Shown: positions 8,642 to 18,034 of the stretch, piece after piece
Position numbering within the stretch: the first letter of the stretch is position 1
Layout of the letters: every line of letters begins with the position of its first letter
Source: Halosimplex salinum
GTDB lineage: Archaea; Halobacteriota; Halobacteria; Halobacteriales; Haloarculaceae
Length of the DNA stretch: 64,000 nt
Assembly (NCBI RefSeq): GCF_003730195.1
Contig: NZ_QWGG01000003.1
Span: forward strand, 548,060 to 612,059
Direction of reading: 5' to 3'
Made by a program: the position numbers and the translations under genes
The notes under the pieces: model-generated
Told to the model about the DNA's origin: nothing
The model's database searches: none
Seen by the model: only the letters and a program-made list of their open reading frames with translations

Positions 8642-9661
8642 ATGGCAGACATCACACTCGACAGCGTGACGAAGCGGTTCGGCGAGACGACCGCCGTCGA
8701 CGACGTGTCGCTCACCGTCGGCGACGGCGAGATACTCGGGGTCGTCGGCCCCTCCGGCTGTGGCAAGACGACGACGCTCCGCACCATCGCGGGCTTCGAG
8801 ACGCCCACCGAGGGGCGAGTCCTCTTCGACGACGAGGACGTGACCCGCGTGCCGCCCGAGTGGCGCAACGTCGGCCTCGTCTTCCAGTCGTACGCCCTCT
8901 TCGAGAACATGACCGTCCGGGAGAACGTGCAGTTCGGGCCGAAGATGCGGGGCGTCTCGAAGCCCGAACGGCGCCGGCGCGCGAGCGAACTGCTCGACCT
9001 GCTGGACATCGCCGAACTGGCCGACCGGGATCCGACGACGCTCTCGGGCGGCCAGCAACAGCGGGTCGGCCTGGCGCGGGCGCTCGCGATCGAGCCGACG
9101 ATCCTCCTGCTCGACGAACCGATGACCGGACTCGACGCGCAGTTGAAGACCCGCCTGCGGCGCGAACTGGTCGACCTCCTCGACGACCTGGACGTGACGG
9201 CGCTGTACGTCACCCACGACCAGGCCGAGGCGATGGTCGTCTGCGACCGGATGGCCGTCATGAACGGCGGCCGCGTCGAACAGGTCGGCGCGCCGGAAGA
9301 CGTGTACGAGCGACCCGCGAACGAGTTCGTCGCCGACTTCGTCGGCACGTCGAACCGCCTGCCCGCGACGGCCCGCAACGGCCGACTCCACTTCGGGCAC
9401 GCGACGACACCCGCGCCCGACGGCGACGAGGGCGACGTGACCGTTGTCGCGCGCCCGGAGGCGTTCCGCGTCGGCGAGGGCCCCTTCGACGCGACCGTCC
9501 GCGAGCGCGCCTACCTCGGCGAACACGTCCGGGCCGTCGCCGACCTCCCGGACGGGGAGTCCGTCACGCTCCGCGTCGACCCGGCGACGGCACCGGCGCC
9601 CGGCGAACGGGTGTCCCTCGCGCTCGACACCGAGCGCGTCCACGTCCTCTCGGACTCCTGA
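8642..9661 (+). CDS. ABC importer ATP-binding protein
   Basis: The 339-residue ATPase drives the importer encoded upstream. Walker A is GPSGCGKTTT (about residues 37-46). The Q-loop is VFQSYALFENMTV, the signature LSGGQQQR, Walker B TILLLDEP and the switch histidine VTHDQAEAM. A C-terminal TOBE-like domain of about 100 residues is typical of the Fe3+/polyamine/sulfate group. The ATG lies two bases after the permease stop. Confidence 0.95.
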   Translation: MADITLDSVTKRFGETTAVDDVSLTVGDGEILGVVGPSGCGKTTTLRTIAGFETPTEGRVLFDDEDVTRVPPEWRNVGLVFQSYALFENMTVRENVQFGPKMRGVSKPERRRRASELLDLLDIAELADRDPTTLSGGQQQRVGLARALAIEPTILLLDEPMTGLDAQLKTRLRRELVDLLDDLDVTALYVTHDQAEAMVVCDRMAVMNGGRVEQVGAPEDVYERPANEFVADFVGTSNRLPATARNGRLHFGHATTPAPDGDEGDVTVVARPEAFRVGEGPFDATVRERAYLGEHVRAVADLPDGESVTLRVDPATAPAPGERVSLALDTERVHVLSDS

Positions 9662-9732
9662 CCGTGTTTCCCGCGCGCTCGACGGGTGACACGGCGGATC
9701 CGGGACAGGGGTCGGCTCCCCGGCCATCCGGG

Positions 9733-9741
9733 GATTTAAAC
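9733..9741 (+). promoter_or_regulatory. TATA box of the DHH phosphoesterase gene
   Basis: GATTTAAAC lies 26-34 bases upstream of the ATG at 9767, consistent with a leaderless transcript. Confidence 0.5.
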
Positions 9742-9766
9742 CCAGTGCCGCGATAACAACTGCTCG

Positions 9767-11194
9767 ATGAGTACCACCGGGCCGGTCCCCGACCTCGCGG
9801 GGCGCGCGGACGCCTGCGCCGACAGACTGCTGGACGCCGACGAAGTGCTGCTGGCCTCGCACATCGACGCCGACGGGCTGACGAGCGCGGCCGTCGCGTC
9901 GAGAGCGCTGGAACGGGCCGGCCTGGACTTCGAGACGGTGTTCAAGAAACAGCTCGACGAGACGGAGATCGCGAGCATCGCCGCCCGCGAGTACGACACC
10001 GTCCTCTTCACCGACTTCGGGAGCGGCCAGTTAGACGCCATCGCGGCCCACGAGCGGGCCGGCGACTTCCAGCCCGTCATCGCCGACCACCACCAGCCCG
10101 CCGACGCGGAGACGGAGTACCACCTCAACCCGCTCCTCGAAGGCATCAACGGCGCCTCCGAGCTCTCCGGGGCGGGCGCGGCGTACGTCCTCGCCCGCGC
10201 GCTGGCCGACCGCGGCGACCAGTCGGCCGACAACCGCGACCTGGCGGGACTGGCCGTCGTCGGCGCCGTCGGCGACATGCAGGCCGTCGGCGGCGAACTC
10301 GTCGGCGCCAACCGCGGCATCGTCGAGGAGGGCGTCGAGAGCGGGGTGCTGGCGGAGGGCACCGACCTCTCGCTGTACGGCAAGCAGACCCGACCGCTCC
10401 CGAAGCTGTTCGAGTACGCGACGGAGGTCCAGATCCCCGGCATCTCCGGCGACGAGGCGGGCTCGGTCCGCTTTCTGGAGGGGCTGGACGTCGACCTGCA
10501 GGCGGCCGGCGAGTGGCGCACGTGGGTCGACCTGAGCGACGACGAGCGCCAGACCGTCGCGAGCGCGCTGGTGAAACACGCCGTCCAGCGGGGCGTCCCC
10601 GCGAAGAAGATCAACACGCTCGTCGGGACGACCTACGAACTCGTCGACGAGGCGCCGGGGACGGAGCTCCGCGACGCCAGCGAGTTCTCCACACTGCTGA
10701 ACGCGACGGCGCGCTACGAGCGCGCGGACGTGGGTCTGGGCGTCTGTCTCGGGAACCGCGACGGCGCGCTGGACCAGGCCCAGACCCTGCTCTCGAACCA
10801 CCGCCGGAACCTCTCGGAGGGGCTGGAGTACGTCCGCCGGGAGGGCGTCACCCACGAGGACAACCTCCAGTGGTTCGACGCGGGCGAGGCCATCCGCGAG
10901 ACCATCGTCGGCATCGTCGCCGGGATGGCGCTCGGGACGGAGGGCGTCTCCGCCAGCAAACCCATCATCGCCTTCGCGCGCAAGAACGACGAGGAGACGA
11001 AGGTGTCGGCCCGCGGCACCGGAACGCTCGTCCGCGAGGGCCTCGACCTCTCGGTGGTCATGGGCGAGGCGTCCCGCTCGGTGGGCGGCGACGGCGGCGG
11101 GCACGACATCGCCGCCGGCGCGACGGTCCCCGCGGGCGAGGAGCAGGCGTTCGTCGACGCCGCCGACGACATCGTCGCCGACCAGACCGGGTGA
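9767..11194 (+). CDS. DHH/DHHA1 family phosphoesterase (archaeal RecJ-like)
   Basis: The 475-residue protein has the DHH domain motifs SHIDADGLTSA, FTDFGSGQ and IADHHQP (metal ligands), and a C-terminal DHHA1 domain with GDGGGHDIAAGA. Archaeal members are RecJ-like single-strand DNA or RNA exonucleases, some bound to the replisome through GINS. Which subgroup this one belongs to cannot be fixed by eye. It is probably monocistronic, with its own TATA box and an AT-rich region downstream. Confidence 0.88.
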   Translation: MSTTGPVPDLAGRADACADRLLDADEVLLASHIDADGLTSAAVASRALERAGLDFETVFKKQLDETEIASIAAREYDTVLFTDFGSGQLDAIAAHERAGDFQPVIADHHQPADAETEYHLNPLLEGINGASELSGAGAAYVLARALADRGDQSADNRDLAGLAVVGAVGDMQAVGGELVGANRGIVEEGVESGVLAEGTDLSLYGKQTRPLPKLFEYATEVQIPGISGDEAGSVRFLEGLDVDLQAAGEWRTWVDLSDDERQTVASALVKHAVQRGVPAKKINTLVGTTYELVDEAPGTELRDASEFSTLLNATARYERADVGLGVCLGNRDGALDQAQTLLSNHRRNLSEGLEYVRREGVTHEDNLQWFDAGEAIRETIVGIVAGMALGTEGVSASKPIIAFARKNDEETKVSARGTGTLVREGLDLSVVMGEASRSVGGDGGGHDIAAGATVPAGEEQAFVDAADDIVADQTG

Positions 11195-11833
11195 CGACCC
11201 GCGACTCCACCCGTCTTCGGTCTCACTGACCCCACCCGACACGTGGCGGTACGTCGCTCATAGAAACATAAGAAATCTGTATATTACCTAGTTCTATTTA
11301 GAAGTATACTATTCCGGCCCGTGTGCGCAAGCGATGTCCGTGCGCCATCCGCCCCACGAGACAGTGGCGAACTGCGGCCCCGCTCCTCTACCGGGACACC
11401 GTGAGGCTGCTCGGGATCAGATATCCACAGATATCCAGTACAGGACCGATGTTTGACTGTGACGGTCGTCGCACCGCGAGCACTGTCGTAGACGGAGTGG
11501 TTCCGGGGGCGCCCCGAAACCTAGATCGCAAAAAGGGCCGACTTCGACCGTCGTATCGGACGCCTTCCGGTTTCAGATCGACGGAGCCGGCGACGGACGA
11601 TCCGACGAGGCGGAAGCAGACGAGAGCCGTTCGTAGCACGCCGGCATAGCGTTACAGATGGCCGATACTACCATATACTCGTATATAAATTATATATTAT
11701 ACTATCGTGCACTGCTGGCTATTTCGGGTGCCCGCTGTGCTGGCTCCCGACCGTCGGTCCGGGGAGCGCGTCGTCGGGCGGGATGGTCGGCTTCGAGAAA
11801 GGGTTAACTGCGGGCAGTTTCCACACGGTACGC
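11195..11833. other. 639-base intergenic region with two AT-rich blocks
   Basis: AT-rich blocks lie at about 11258-11312 and 11665-11705; the latter contains TATATAAATTATATATTAT. Between them is a direct repeat of CAGATATCCA (11418-11427 and 11428-11437). Open frames on both strands have no family features, so none is called. The second block may hold the promoter of the downstream oxidoreductase gene. Confidence 0.5.
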
Positions 11834-12907
11834 ATGAGCGAGACAGTGACCGTAGGGATCGTCGGGCTCGGGACGCACGGGGCCAACCACGCCCGGCTGC
11901 TGCGGGAGATGGGTCACGAGGTGTTCGGGGTCGACGCGGACCCGACGGCGCGCCGGGAGTTCGAGGAGGCGTTCGACCGGCCGGCCTACGAGAGCCCGAA
12001 CGACCTGTTCGACCGGGAGGTGGACGCGGTCGTCGTCTCGACGCCCAACAAGTTCCACCAGCCGACCGCCGTCGGAGCGCTGGAGGCCGGGCTGGACGTC
12101 CTGCTGGAGAAGCCGCTGGCCCACGACCTGGAGAGCGCCGAGCGCATCGCCGAGACCGCAGAGCGGACGGGCAACGTCTGCATGGTCGGCTTCCACCACC
12201 GCTATCGCAACGTCTGCCGCGTCGCCCGCTCGTACGTCGAGAGCGGGTATCTCGGCGATCTGACGCACATCGACGCGAAGTTCGTCCGACGGCGAGGCGT
12301 CCCCGGGCGGGGCACGTGGTACACCTCCGAGGAGATCGCCGGCGGGGGCGTCCTCCTCGACACGGGCGCGCACTGTCTCGACCTGTTGCTGTACCTCTCG
12401 GGATGGCCGGAACTGGAGTCGGTCAACGCCGCCGTCGACTCCTACTTCGGCCACCGCGACGACTACGCCTACCTCGACATGTGGGGCGAGGACGACGAGG
12501 CGAAGATGTACGACGTGGAGGACACCGTCACCGCCTTCTGCGAGTTCGAGAACGGCCTGACGGCCACGGTCGAGGTGGCCTGGGCGGCCAACGACGAGGG
12601 GAGCCACTCCTACCGGATCAAGGGGACCGACGCAGGCGCGAAACTCGACATCACCAACTCGCTAAACGCGGTCGAACCGGTGCCCGACCAGCGAAACGAC
12701 CTGACCCTCTACGAGGTCCGCCAGGGCGGCCGCGACCACTTCGTCGACTCGTCGGTCCACGTCAGGCCCAACGACCCCTACACGGACGAACTGGAGACGT
12801 TCGTCGACGCCGTGGTCTCCGGCGAACGACCGTCGACCACGAGCGTCCACGAGGCGCTGGACGTCCAGCGGGTCATCCACCGCATCTACGAGGCCCGCGA
12901 CGACTGA
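11834..12907 (+). CDS. Gfo/Idh/MocA family oxidoreductase
   Basis: The 357-residue NAD(P)-dependent dehydrogenase has the Rossmann motif VGIVGLGTHGANHARL. It also has STPNKFHQPTAV and the family's catalytic-region EKPLAHD (Lys of the EKP motif). The C-terminal domain contains GGGVLLDTGAHCLDL with the typical D-x-G-x-H. Such enzymes oxidise or epimerise sugars and inositols. Lying beside an IclR regulator and a beta-mannosidase, it probably acts on a mannose-derived or related sugar. The ATG at 11834 starts the beta strand of the Rossmann fold. Confidence 0.9.
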   Translation: MSETVTVGIVGLGTHGANHARLLREMGHEVFGVDADPTARREFEEAFDRPAYESPNDLFDREVDAVVVSTPNKFHQPTAVGALEAGLDVLLEKPLAHDLESAERIAETAERTGNVCMVGFHHRYRNVCRVARSYVESGYLGDLTHIDAKFVRRRGVPGRGTWYTSEEIAGGGVLLDTGAHCLDLLLYLSGWPELESVNAAVDSYFGHRDDYAYLDMWGEDDEAKMYDVEDTVTAFCEFENGLTATVEVAWAANDEGSHSYRIKGTDAGAKLDITNSLNAVEPVPDQRNDLTLYEVRQGGRDHFVDSSVHVRPNDPYTDELETFVDAVVSGERPSTTSVHEALDVQRVIHRIYEARDD

Positions 12908-12971
12908 CCGGCGGTCGGCCGGCGTCGCGTGACCGGCCGTAGCGGGACACCCACTCGGTGCGCGCGGGGAC

Positions 12972-12980
12972 GATTTATAT
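12972..12980 (+). promoter_or_regulatory. TATA box of the IclR-type regulator gene
   Basis: ATTTATAT lies 24-31 bases before the ATG at 13004, the standard position for a leaderless haloarchaeal promoter. Confidence 0.5.
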
Positions 12981-13003
12981 CCGTGGAGTGCGTCGCGAGT
13001 CGT

Positions 13004-13813
13004 ATGACCGGTTCAGACAGCGGGACGGGCAAGACTATCCAGTCCGTCGAAACCTCGCTCCGGGTGGTGGACGCGCTCCGCGAGCGCGACCGCGCGGGCG
13101 TGACGGAGATCGCCGGCGCGCTCGGGTGTTCGAAGGCGGCCGTCCATCACCACGTCTCGACGCTCTGCAAGCACGGCTACCTCGAACGCGTCGACGGCGA
13201 GTACCGGCTCGGGCTGGGCTTTCTCTCGGTCGGCGGCCAGGTCCGCGAGGCCCAGCCGCTGTACCACCTCGCCGAGGAGGACGTTCGAGACCTGGCCGCA
13301 GAGACCGGCGAGCAGGCCCGTCTCGTCGCCGAACACGACGGCAGCGGGATCACGATCTTCCGGGCGACCGGTGAGCGGGACGGTCGCGGCGACCGACCGC
13401 GGATGCACCTCGGCAGCGACGAACCGCTCTACTGCACGGCGGCGGGGAAGGCGTTCCTCGCCGAGCTCCCCGAGGACCGGATCGACCGCTATCTCGCGGA
13501 GACGCCGCTCGAATCGTACACCGACGCGACGGTCACGGACCCCGAACTGCTGCGCGAGGAACTCGCCACGATCCGGGCGGAGGGCGTCGCGTTCGACGAC
13601 GAGGAGCGCTACGAGGGGGTCCGCTGTGTCGCCTCGGCCGTCGACTCCCCCGGCGGCGAGTTGCTCGGCGCCATCAGCGTCTCCGGCCCGACCGAACGGC
13701 TCTCCGGCGAGCGGTTCCGCACCGAACTGCCCGACCTGCTCAGGAACGTCGTCGGCGTCGTCGAACTCGAGAACACCTACGCCACGTGGACCGAACAGTT
13801 CTCGCAATCGTAG
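13004..13813 (+). CDS. IclR family transcriptional regulator
   Basis: The 269-residue protein has an N-terminal winged helix (GVTEIAGALGCSKAAVHHHVSTL; about residues 29-60) and a C-terminal IclR effector domain. The latter contains HLGSDEPLYCTAAGKAFLAE and the GVRCVASAV segment. IclR proteins respond to small metabolites and control catabolic genes. It is convergent with the beta-mannosidase gene and follows the Gfo/Idh gene, so these are its likely targets. The start was chosen from the TATA spacing. Confidence 0.92.
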   Translation: MTGSDSGTGKTIQSVETSLRVVDALRERDRAGVTEIAGALGCSKAAVHHHVSTLCKHGYLERVDGEYRLGLGFLSVGGQVREAQPLYHLAEEDVRDLAAETGEQARLVAEHDGSGITIFRATGERDGRGDRPRMHLGSDEPLYCTAAGKAFLAELPEDRIDRYLAETPLESYTDATVTDPELLREELATIRAEGVAFDDEERYEGVRCVASAVDSPGGELLGAISVSGPTERLSGERFRTELPDLLRNVVGVVELENTYATWTEQFSQS

Positions 13814-13825
13814 TCTCCGCGACCG

Positions 13826-16366
13826 TCAGTACGTCTCGCGGAGGTGCCGAACGGTGAGGTCGTCTTCGAGGTGTGCCTCGACGAGCGCGTCACGTCGGTC
13901 GTCGTAGGCGTCGAAGGCGAGGGTGCGCTCCTCGCCGGGCGCGAGGTGGACGTAGTTGTCCGAGAACGCGCCCGCCAGCGTGCCGGGATCGAGTTCGACG
14001 AACAGCGCGGCCGCGTCGGCGGCCACGGTCACCTCGTTGCCGTCTATCTCGACTTCGACCTCGGTCTCCGGCAGGGCCAGTCGTTTGTAGTCCGCAAAGA
14101 AGGCCGTCGCGGGGAACGAGCCGTCGACGCCGTCGAGTTTCGCGCGGACCAGCACGTCGGTCGGCTCGACGCCGTCGGGCAGGTCGTCGCGTTCGACGGT
14201 CGTCAGGGCGGTGCTCTCGTGGGCGTCGAGGTCGACCGCGACCGTCTCCTCGTGGACGAGATCGCCGTCGAACGTCGTGATCTCGAGCGAGACATCGCCC
14301 GTCACCGGACCGGTCTCGTCGCTCGTGATCCACAGCGTCTGTGCGGTCACGTCGCCCCCGTCGGCGTCGTCGGGGTCCTCGGCCTGTTCGTTGTCGACGC
14401 CGTCGCGGCCCTCGAACTCGGGGTGGAAGGAGAGGAGGACGGGCGCGAACTGGCGACGGGCGGCGTACTGCTGGGCCTTCCACTTGCCGTCGTACTCGAC
14501 CGACGACCAGGAGGCCACCGGCCAGAGGTCGTTGAGCTGCCAGTAGAGCGCACCCATCGTCGTCGGTTTGCGGCGGCGCCAGTACTCGATCGCCGTCGAC
14601 ATCGCCTCGGCCTGGAGGAGCTGGGAGAGGTAGACGAAGTCAGAGAAGTCGAAAGGGATGCGGAAGTAGTCGGCCATCCGGCGGAGGATGGTCGTGTTCC
14701 CGCCGGGGTTGCGCTGGTGGTGTTCCATCATCGGCGAGGTCGGGTTGAAGTCGCCCTCGTCGAGTACCGTTCGGAGCGAGTCGAGCGACGGAAACGACTG
14801 GTAGCCGAACTCGGAGACGAAGCGGGGTTCGGTCGTGTAGTAGTCCTCGAAGGGCTGGCCCTGGTGCCACACGTCCCAGTAGTGGATGTCGCCCTTCTCG
14901 AAGACGTACGGTTCGAGTTCGTCCGGGCCGCTGGAGGGCGAGCCGGGCCAGTACGTGCGCGACGGGTCCTCCTCGCGACAGGCGGGTCCGACCGTCTCCT
15001 CGTAGAGCGTCCGGTAGTCGTCGAGGTGGTCCTCGTGGTGGTCGTGGTCGACGAACCAGTTCTGGGCGGCCTCCTCGTTCTCGTTGTTCGCACACCAGAC
15101 GGCGATCGACGGGTGGTTCGCGAGGCGACGGACCTGATAGCGCACCTCTTCCTCGACGGTGTCGAGGAACTCGTCGTTCGCGGGGTGGAGCGAGCAGGAG
15201 AACATGAAGTCCTGCCAGACGAGCAGGCCGTACTCGTCACAGAGGTCGTAGAAGGTGTCCTCCTCGTAGTAGCCGCCGCCCCACACCCGGAGCATGTTCA
15301 TGTTGGCGTCGGCGGCGCTGCGGACCAGGTGCTCGTAGCGCTCCTCGGTCACGTCGCCGTACAGCGGCGCCGTCGGGATGGTGTTGGCACCCTTCGCGTA
15401 GACGGGTTCGCCGTTGACCTCGAAGTAGAAGGAGGTGCCCGCGTCGTCGGGTTCGACGACGAGGTCCACGTCGCGAAAGCCGATCCGGTCGGAGTGCGTG
15501 TGACCGGCGGCAGGGCGCTGGCCGCTCGGGGAGACGCTCACGTCGAGGTCGTAGAGCGGCTGGTCGCCGTAGCCGTTCGGCCACCACAGGTCGACGCTGC
15601 CTTCGTCGACCGGCACAGTGAGTTCGACCTCCTGTTCGCCCGCGTCGAGGGCGACCGCCTCCGTGGCGTTCGTGTCGGCCACGTCGACGGTCAAGTCGTA
15701 GGTCCCGGCGGTGGGCGCGTCGACGCCGACGCGGACGGTGAGGTCGATCCCGTCGCCCGAGTGGTCCTGTTCGGTCTTCGTGTAGCGGATCCGCGGGTCG
15801 GAGTAGCCGACGATCGCGATGTCGCGGTAGATGCCCATCGTCGGGAGGCACGGACCCCAGTCCCAGCCGTAGTGACACTGCGCCTTGCGGACGAAGGGGC
15901 GACCGGGCTGGTCGACGGGGTAGCGGATACAGGGCACCTCGTAGGGGTACTCGGCGGCCCGCTCCTGGCCGTAGTCGACCGGCGAGTGGAACTCGACCGT
16001 GACCTCGTTCTCGCCGGGTTCGAGCGCGTCGGCGGCGTCGAACTCGTGCCCGACGTGCATGTTCACCGACTCGCCCACAACCTGTCCGTTGATCCGCACG
16101 GTGGCGACGGTGTCGAGGCCGTCGCACTGGAGGACGACGCGGTCGTGGTCGAGGAGTCGTCGGTCCACGTCGACAGTCCGCTGGTACGTCCAGTCGCATT
16201 CGCCGACCCACTGCACGTCGAGTTCGTTGTCTGCGACGAGCGGGTCCGGGATCTCTCCCGCGTCCAGCAGATCCGTGTAGACCCCGCCCGGCACCGCACC
16301 CGCACGCCACGTCTCGTCGCTGTGCCGGCGAAACCGCCAGTCCCCGTTCAATAACTGTTTTCGCAT
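13826..16366 (-). CDS. Beta-mannosidase, glycoside hydrolase family 2
   Basis: The 846-residue protein begins MRKQLLNGDWRFRRHSDE and has the GH2 order: sugar-binding jelly roll, immunoglobulin-like domain and TIM barrel. The proposed acid/base is the Glu in WCANNENEEA and the nucleophile the Glu in RFVSEFGYQSFPS. Typical mannosidase segments are PCIRYPVDQPGRPFVRKAQ, HYGWDWGP and MLRVWGGGYYE. It releases beta-mannose from oligosaccharides; there is no signal peptide, so it is probably cytoplasmic. The frame is open upstream, but the ATG at 16366 is preferred and has a TTAAG-like TATA about 27 bases before it. Confidence 0.9.
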   Translation of the reverse strand: MRKQLLNGDWRFRRHSDETWRAGAVPGGVYTDLLDAGEIPDPLVADNELDVQWVGECDWTYQRTVDVDRRLLDHDRVVLQCDGLDTVATVRINGQVVGESVNMHVGHEFDAADALEPGENEVTVEFHSPVDYGQERAAEYPYEVPCIRYPVDQPGRPFVRKAQCHYGWDWGPCLPTMGIYRDIAIVGYSDPRIRYTKTEQDHSGDGIDLTVRVGVDAPTAGTYDLTVDVADTNATEAVALDAGEQEVELTVPVDEGSVDLWWPNGYGDQPLYDLDVSVSPSGQRPAAGHTHSDRIGFRDVDLVVEPDDAGTSFYFEVNGEPVYAKGANTIPTAPLYGDVTEERYEHLVRSAADANMNMLRVWGGGYYEEDTFYDLCDEYGLLVWQDFMFSCSLHPANDEFLDTVEEEVRYQVRRLANHPSIAVWCANNENEEAAQNWFVDHDHHEDHLDDYRTLYEETVGPACREEDPSRTYWPGSPSSGPDELEPYVFEKGDIHYWDVWHQGQPFEDYYTTEPRFVSEFGYQSFPSLDSLRTVLDEGDFNPTSPMMEHHQRNPGGNTTILRRMADYFRIPFDFSDFVYLSQLLQAEAMSTAIEYWRRRKPTTMGALYWQLNDLWPVASWSSVEYDGKWKAQQYAARRQFAPVLLSFHPEFEGRDGVDNEQAEDPDDADGGDVTAQTLWITSDETGPVTGDVSLEITTFDGDLVHEETVAVDLDAHESTALTTVERDDLPDGVEPTDVLVRAKLDGVDGSFPATAFFADYKRLALPETEVEVEIDGNEVTVAADAAALFVELDPGTLAGAFSDNYVHLAPGEERTLAFDAYDDRRDALVEAHLEDDLTVRHLRETY

Positions 16367-16609
16367 ACGGTCAAAAGGCCGACTCTCGGCCTTAACAGTA
16401 TCGCCATCGGAAGGTCGCTCGAACCCGTTCGTGACCCGCGAACACGGCCGACAGCCCCGGGATCCCGACGCCGTGGGCGTTTGACGTGGGTAAACGCATA
16501 AGTTCCCTTCTCCGATTGTTTGCTGACGACAAACGTCAGGGGCGCCGGTCGAGGCCGGAGTCGGGGCCGCGGGCAAACAGGACAGTCGGATCGAGGCCAC
16601 AGCGCGACC
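16367..16609. promoter_or_regulatory. Mannosidase upstream region with overlapping inverted repeats
   Basis: Two overlapping inverted repeats lie at 16518-16539: GTTTG-7-CAAAC (16518-16534) and CTGACG-ACAAA-CGTCAG (16523-16539). They stand about 155 bases upstream of the mannosidase start, an unusual distance for an operator. An IclR-type site is possible but unproven. Confidence 0.35.
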
Positions 16610-17077
16610 ATGGCTGAGACGATTCGAGAGCAACTCCTGAGACACGTCTGTTCGAACCAGCATGCCGTGGCGCTCCCGCTCGCGGCGAACGTTCTGGCAC
16701 TGGTCGCCGACCTGTTCGCGCTCTCGTTCGTCAACGAGCCCAGGAATTGTTTCCTCTCGTCAAACGTCCAATTACAGCCATACGATCGTAATCTTCGAGA
16801 AGGCGTTCCACGTCCCCGACCAGCGCGACTCGACCTACGTCCCGCCCCATGTGTAGACCAAGTTATAATTCCCAAAACGTATCAGTTTGTTAGTACGTTC
16901 GGCAGATATCGAAACCCCAGTACCGATCCTCACGTACCGACTCCTTCCGTCGAAACGAACGATCCATCGAGCGAAACGGAACAGCCCCACGGGCAGGGCG
17001 ATCGAGATAGAATCGTACTCATAGCCGGTAGGAGCCGATATCGTTGGACTCTCTGTCTCGAAACGGGCATCCAGTAA
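16610..17077 (+). pseudogene. Possible decayed or orphan gene, function unknown
   Basis: A 155-codon frame begins MAETIREQLLRHVCSNQH. The first 45 codons have haloarchaeal-like composition and an amphipathic/hydrophobic segment (ALPLAANVLALVADLFALSF). After that the translation becomes low-complexity, rich in Arg, Pro and Ser, and resembles non-coding frame. It may be the 5' part of a gene that lost its remainder. No family is recognised. Confidence 0.25.
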
Positions 17078-17490
17078 ATTTGATTTAATAAAAATCAGAA
17101 GATGTATTTATTTCTGACTCTATGACACAGTGCATCGGCTCGTCCCGATCGACTGCACACGGCACGGACAGTCGGGTCGGCTGTCGCACGGTAGCGGGAG
17201 GAGGTCGGCTGGAGAGGGGAATCACCGAGTCAATGAGGCGTTTGTTCGGCGAATCGCCGACTCTAATCCCGAAATGACAGACGCGCGCCTGGCGAGACTC
17301 GTCCTCCCAAGCGTCTTGATTCTCCACATCTAAACGTTGTTAGAGGGGGGGTAGCGATTCCGAGAGCAGTGATCGCTGCGACAACCTCGCCTCGAACTCG
17401 CTCAATCAGACAGTGCCCCAGCAATCGAGTCTCCGGGAGATCAGAGACCCCATCCCAGCGGCGTGTGACCACCCCGTGGATAGACGGTTC
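17078..17490. other. Intergenic region, no gene recognised
   Basis: An AT-rich inverted repeat TGATTT-AATAA-AAATCA lies at 17081-17097 and might act as a terminator or promoter. Short frames on both strands show no family features. Confidence 0.4.
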
Positions 17491-17688
17491 TCAGTCAGTC
17501 GTTGTCGCTCCGGGACTCGGGTTTCCCTCCGTTCCCACCGCTTGCTGGTACTCCTCGTCCTTGATCTCGTCGTAGACGAGTTCTCGGAGCAGCTCGGCCA
17601 TCGTCATGTCTCGCTGTGCAGCGAGGACGCGAAAACTGCTTTTTTCGTCTTCGGTTATACTTGTGCTGATCTTTTCAGTTCGCTCCAT
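17491..17688 (-). CDS. Small ribbon-helix-helix-like protein
   Basis: The 65-residue protein begins MERTEKISTSITEDEKSSFR. It has a short beta-strand-like N-terminus, then two predicted helices (DEKSSFRVLAAQRD and TMAELLRELVYDEI), as in CopG/Arc-type DNA-binding proteins. The ATG at 17686-17688 was preferred to a codon nine residues upstream because the strand starts there. It is divergent from another RHH-like gene at 17837, with a palindrome between them. No toxin partner is evident in the same strand. Confidence 0.6.
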   Translation of the reverse strand: MERTEKISTSITEDEKSSFRVLAAQRDMTMAELLRELVYDEIKDEEYQQAVGTEGNPSPGATTTD

Positions 17689-17768
17689 ACCTAACTGGAC
17701 GGTACTGTTGCACAAAAAAACTGGGTCATCGAATCGTCGTGGTTATGATATTGAGACCCATCTATCTA

Positions 17769-17788
17769 CTGCACCACTGGTGCAGTGG
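17769..17788. promoter_or_regulatory. Palindromic operator candidate between divergent RHH genes
   Basis: CTGCACCA-C-TGGTGCAG (17769-17785) overlaps a second palindrome CCACTG-GTG-CAGTGG (17774-17788). The pair lies midway between the starts of the two small RHH-like genes, just before CCTTTATC, a TATA-like element for the rightward gene. This is a plausible autoregulatory site. Confidence 0.55.
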
Positions 17789-17836
17789 AACACCTTTATC
17801 ATGCATCAAGATTCTACCTATTGATGTTGCAAGAAT

Positions 17837-18034
17837 ATGACTGACAAAATCACGTTTCGTTGCCACGATTCGTTGGCCGCGGACGTCGAAGAGATCTCGG
17901 ACAGAACCGGGCTACCAGAGACCGAAGTAATCCACCGTCTGGTCAAGCTCGGGCTCCAGGACATCGACGAGATCGACGACGACGTGCTCTTCGGGACGGT
18001 CTCCGGCCCGAAGGGAGGGGATGCGACCGAATGA
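17837..18034 (+). CDS. Small ribbon-helix-helix-like protein
   Basis: The 65-residue protein begins MTDKITFRCHDSLAADVEEI. It has a beta-strand segment (KITFRC) followed by two helices (SLAADVEEISDRTG and PETEVIHRLVKLGLQDI), the hallmark order of ribbon-helix-helix regulators. Its tail is acidic and polar. It is transcribed away from the RHH-like gene at 17491-17688. The shared palindrome suggests joint autoregulation; the target is unknown. Confidence 0.65.
   Translation: MTDKITFRCHDSLAADVEEISDRTGLPETEVIHRLVKLGLQDIDEIDDDVLFGTVSGPKGGDATE

Noticed and set aside
11323..11649. 108-codon frame between the two AT-rich blocks
   Set aside because: Arg/Thr-rich translation without family features, with an equally open frame on the other strand.
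17085..17327. 80-codon minus frame
   Set aside because: No recognisable motif and unusual composition. Treated as non-coding.
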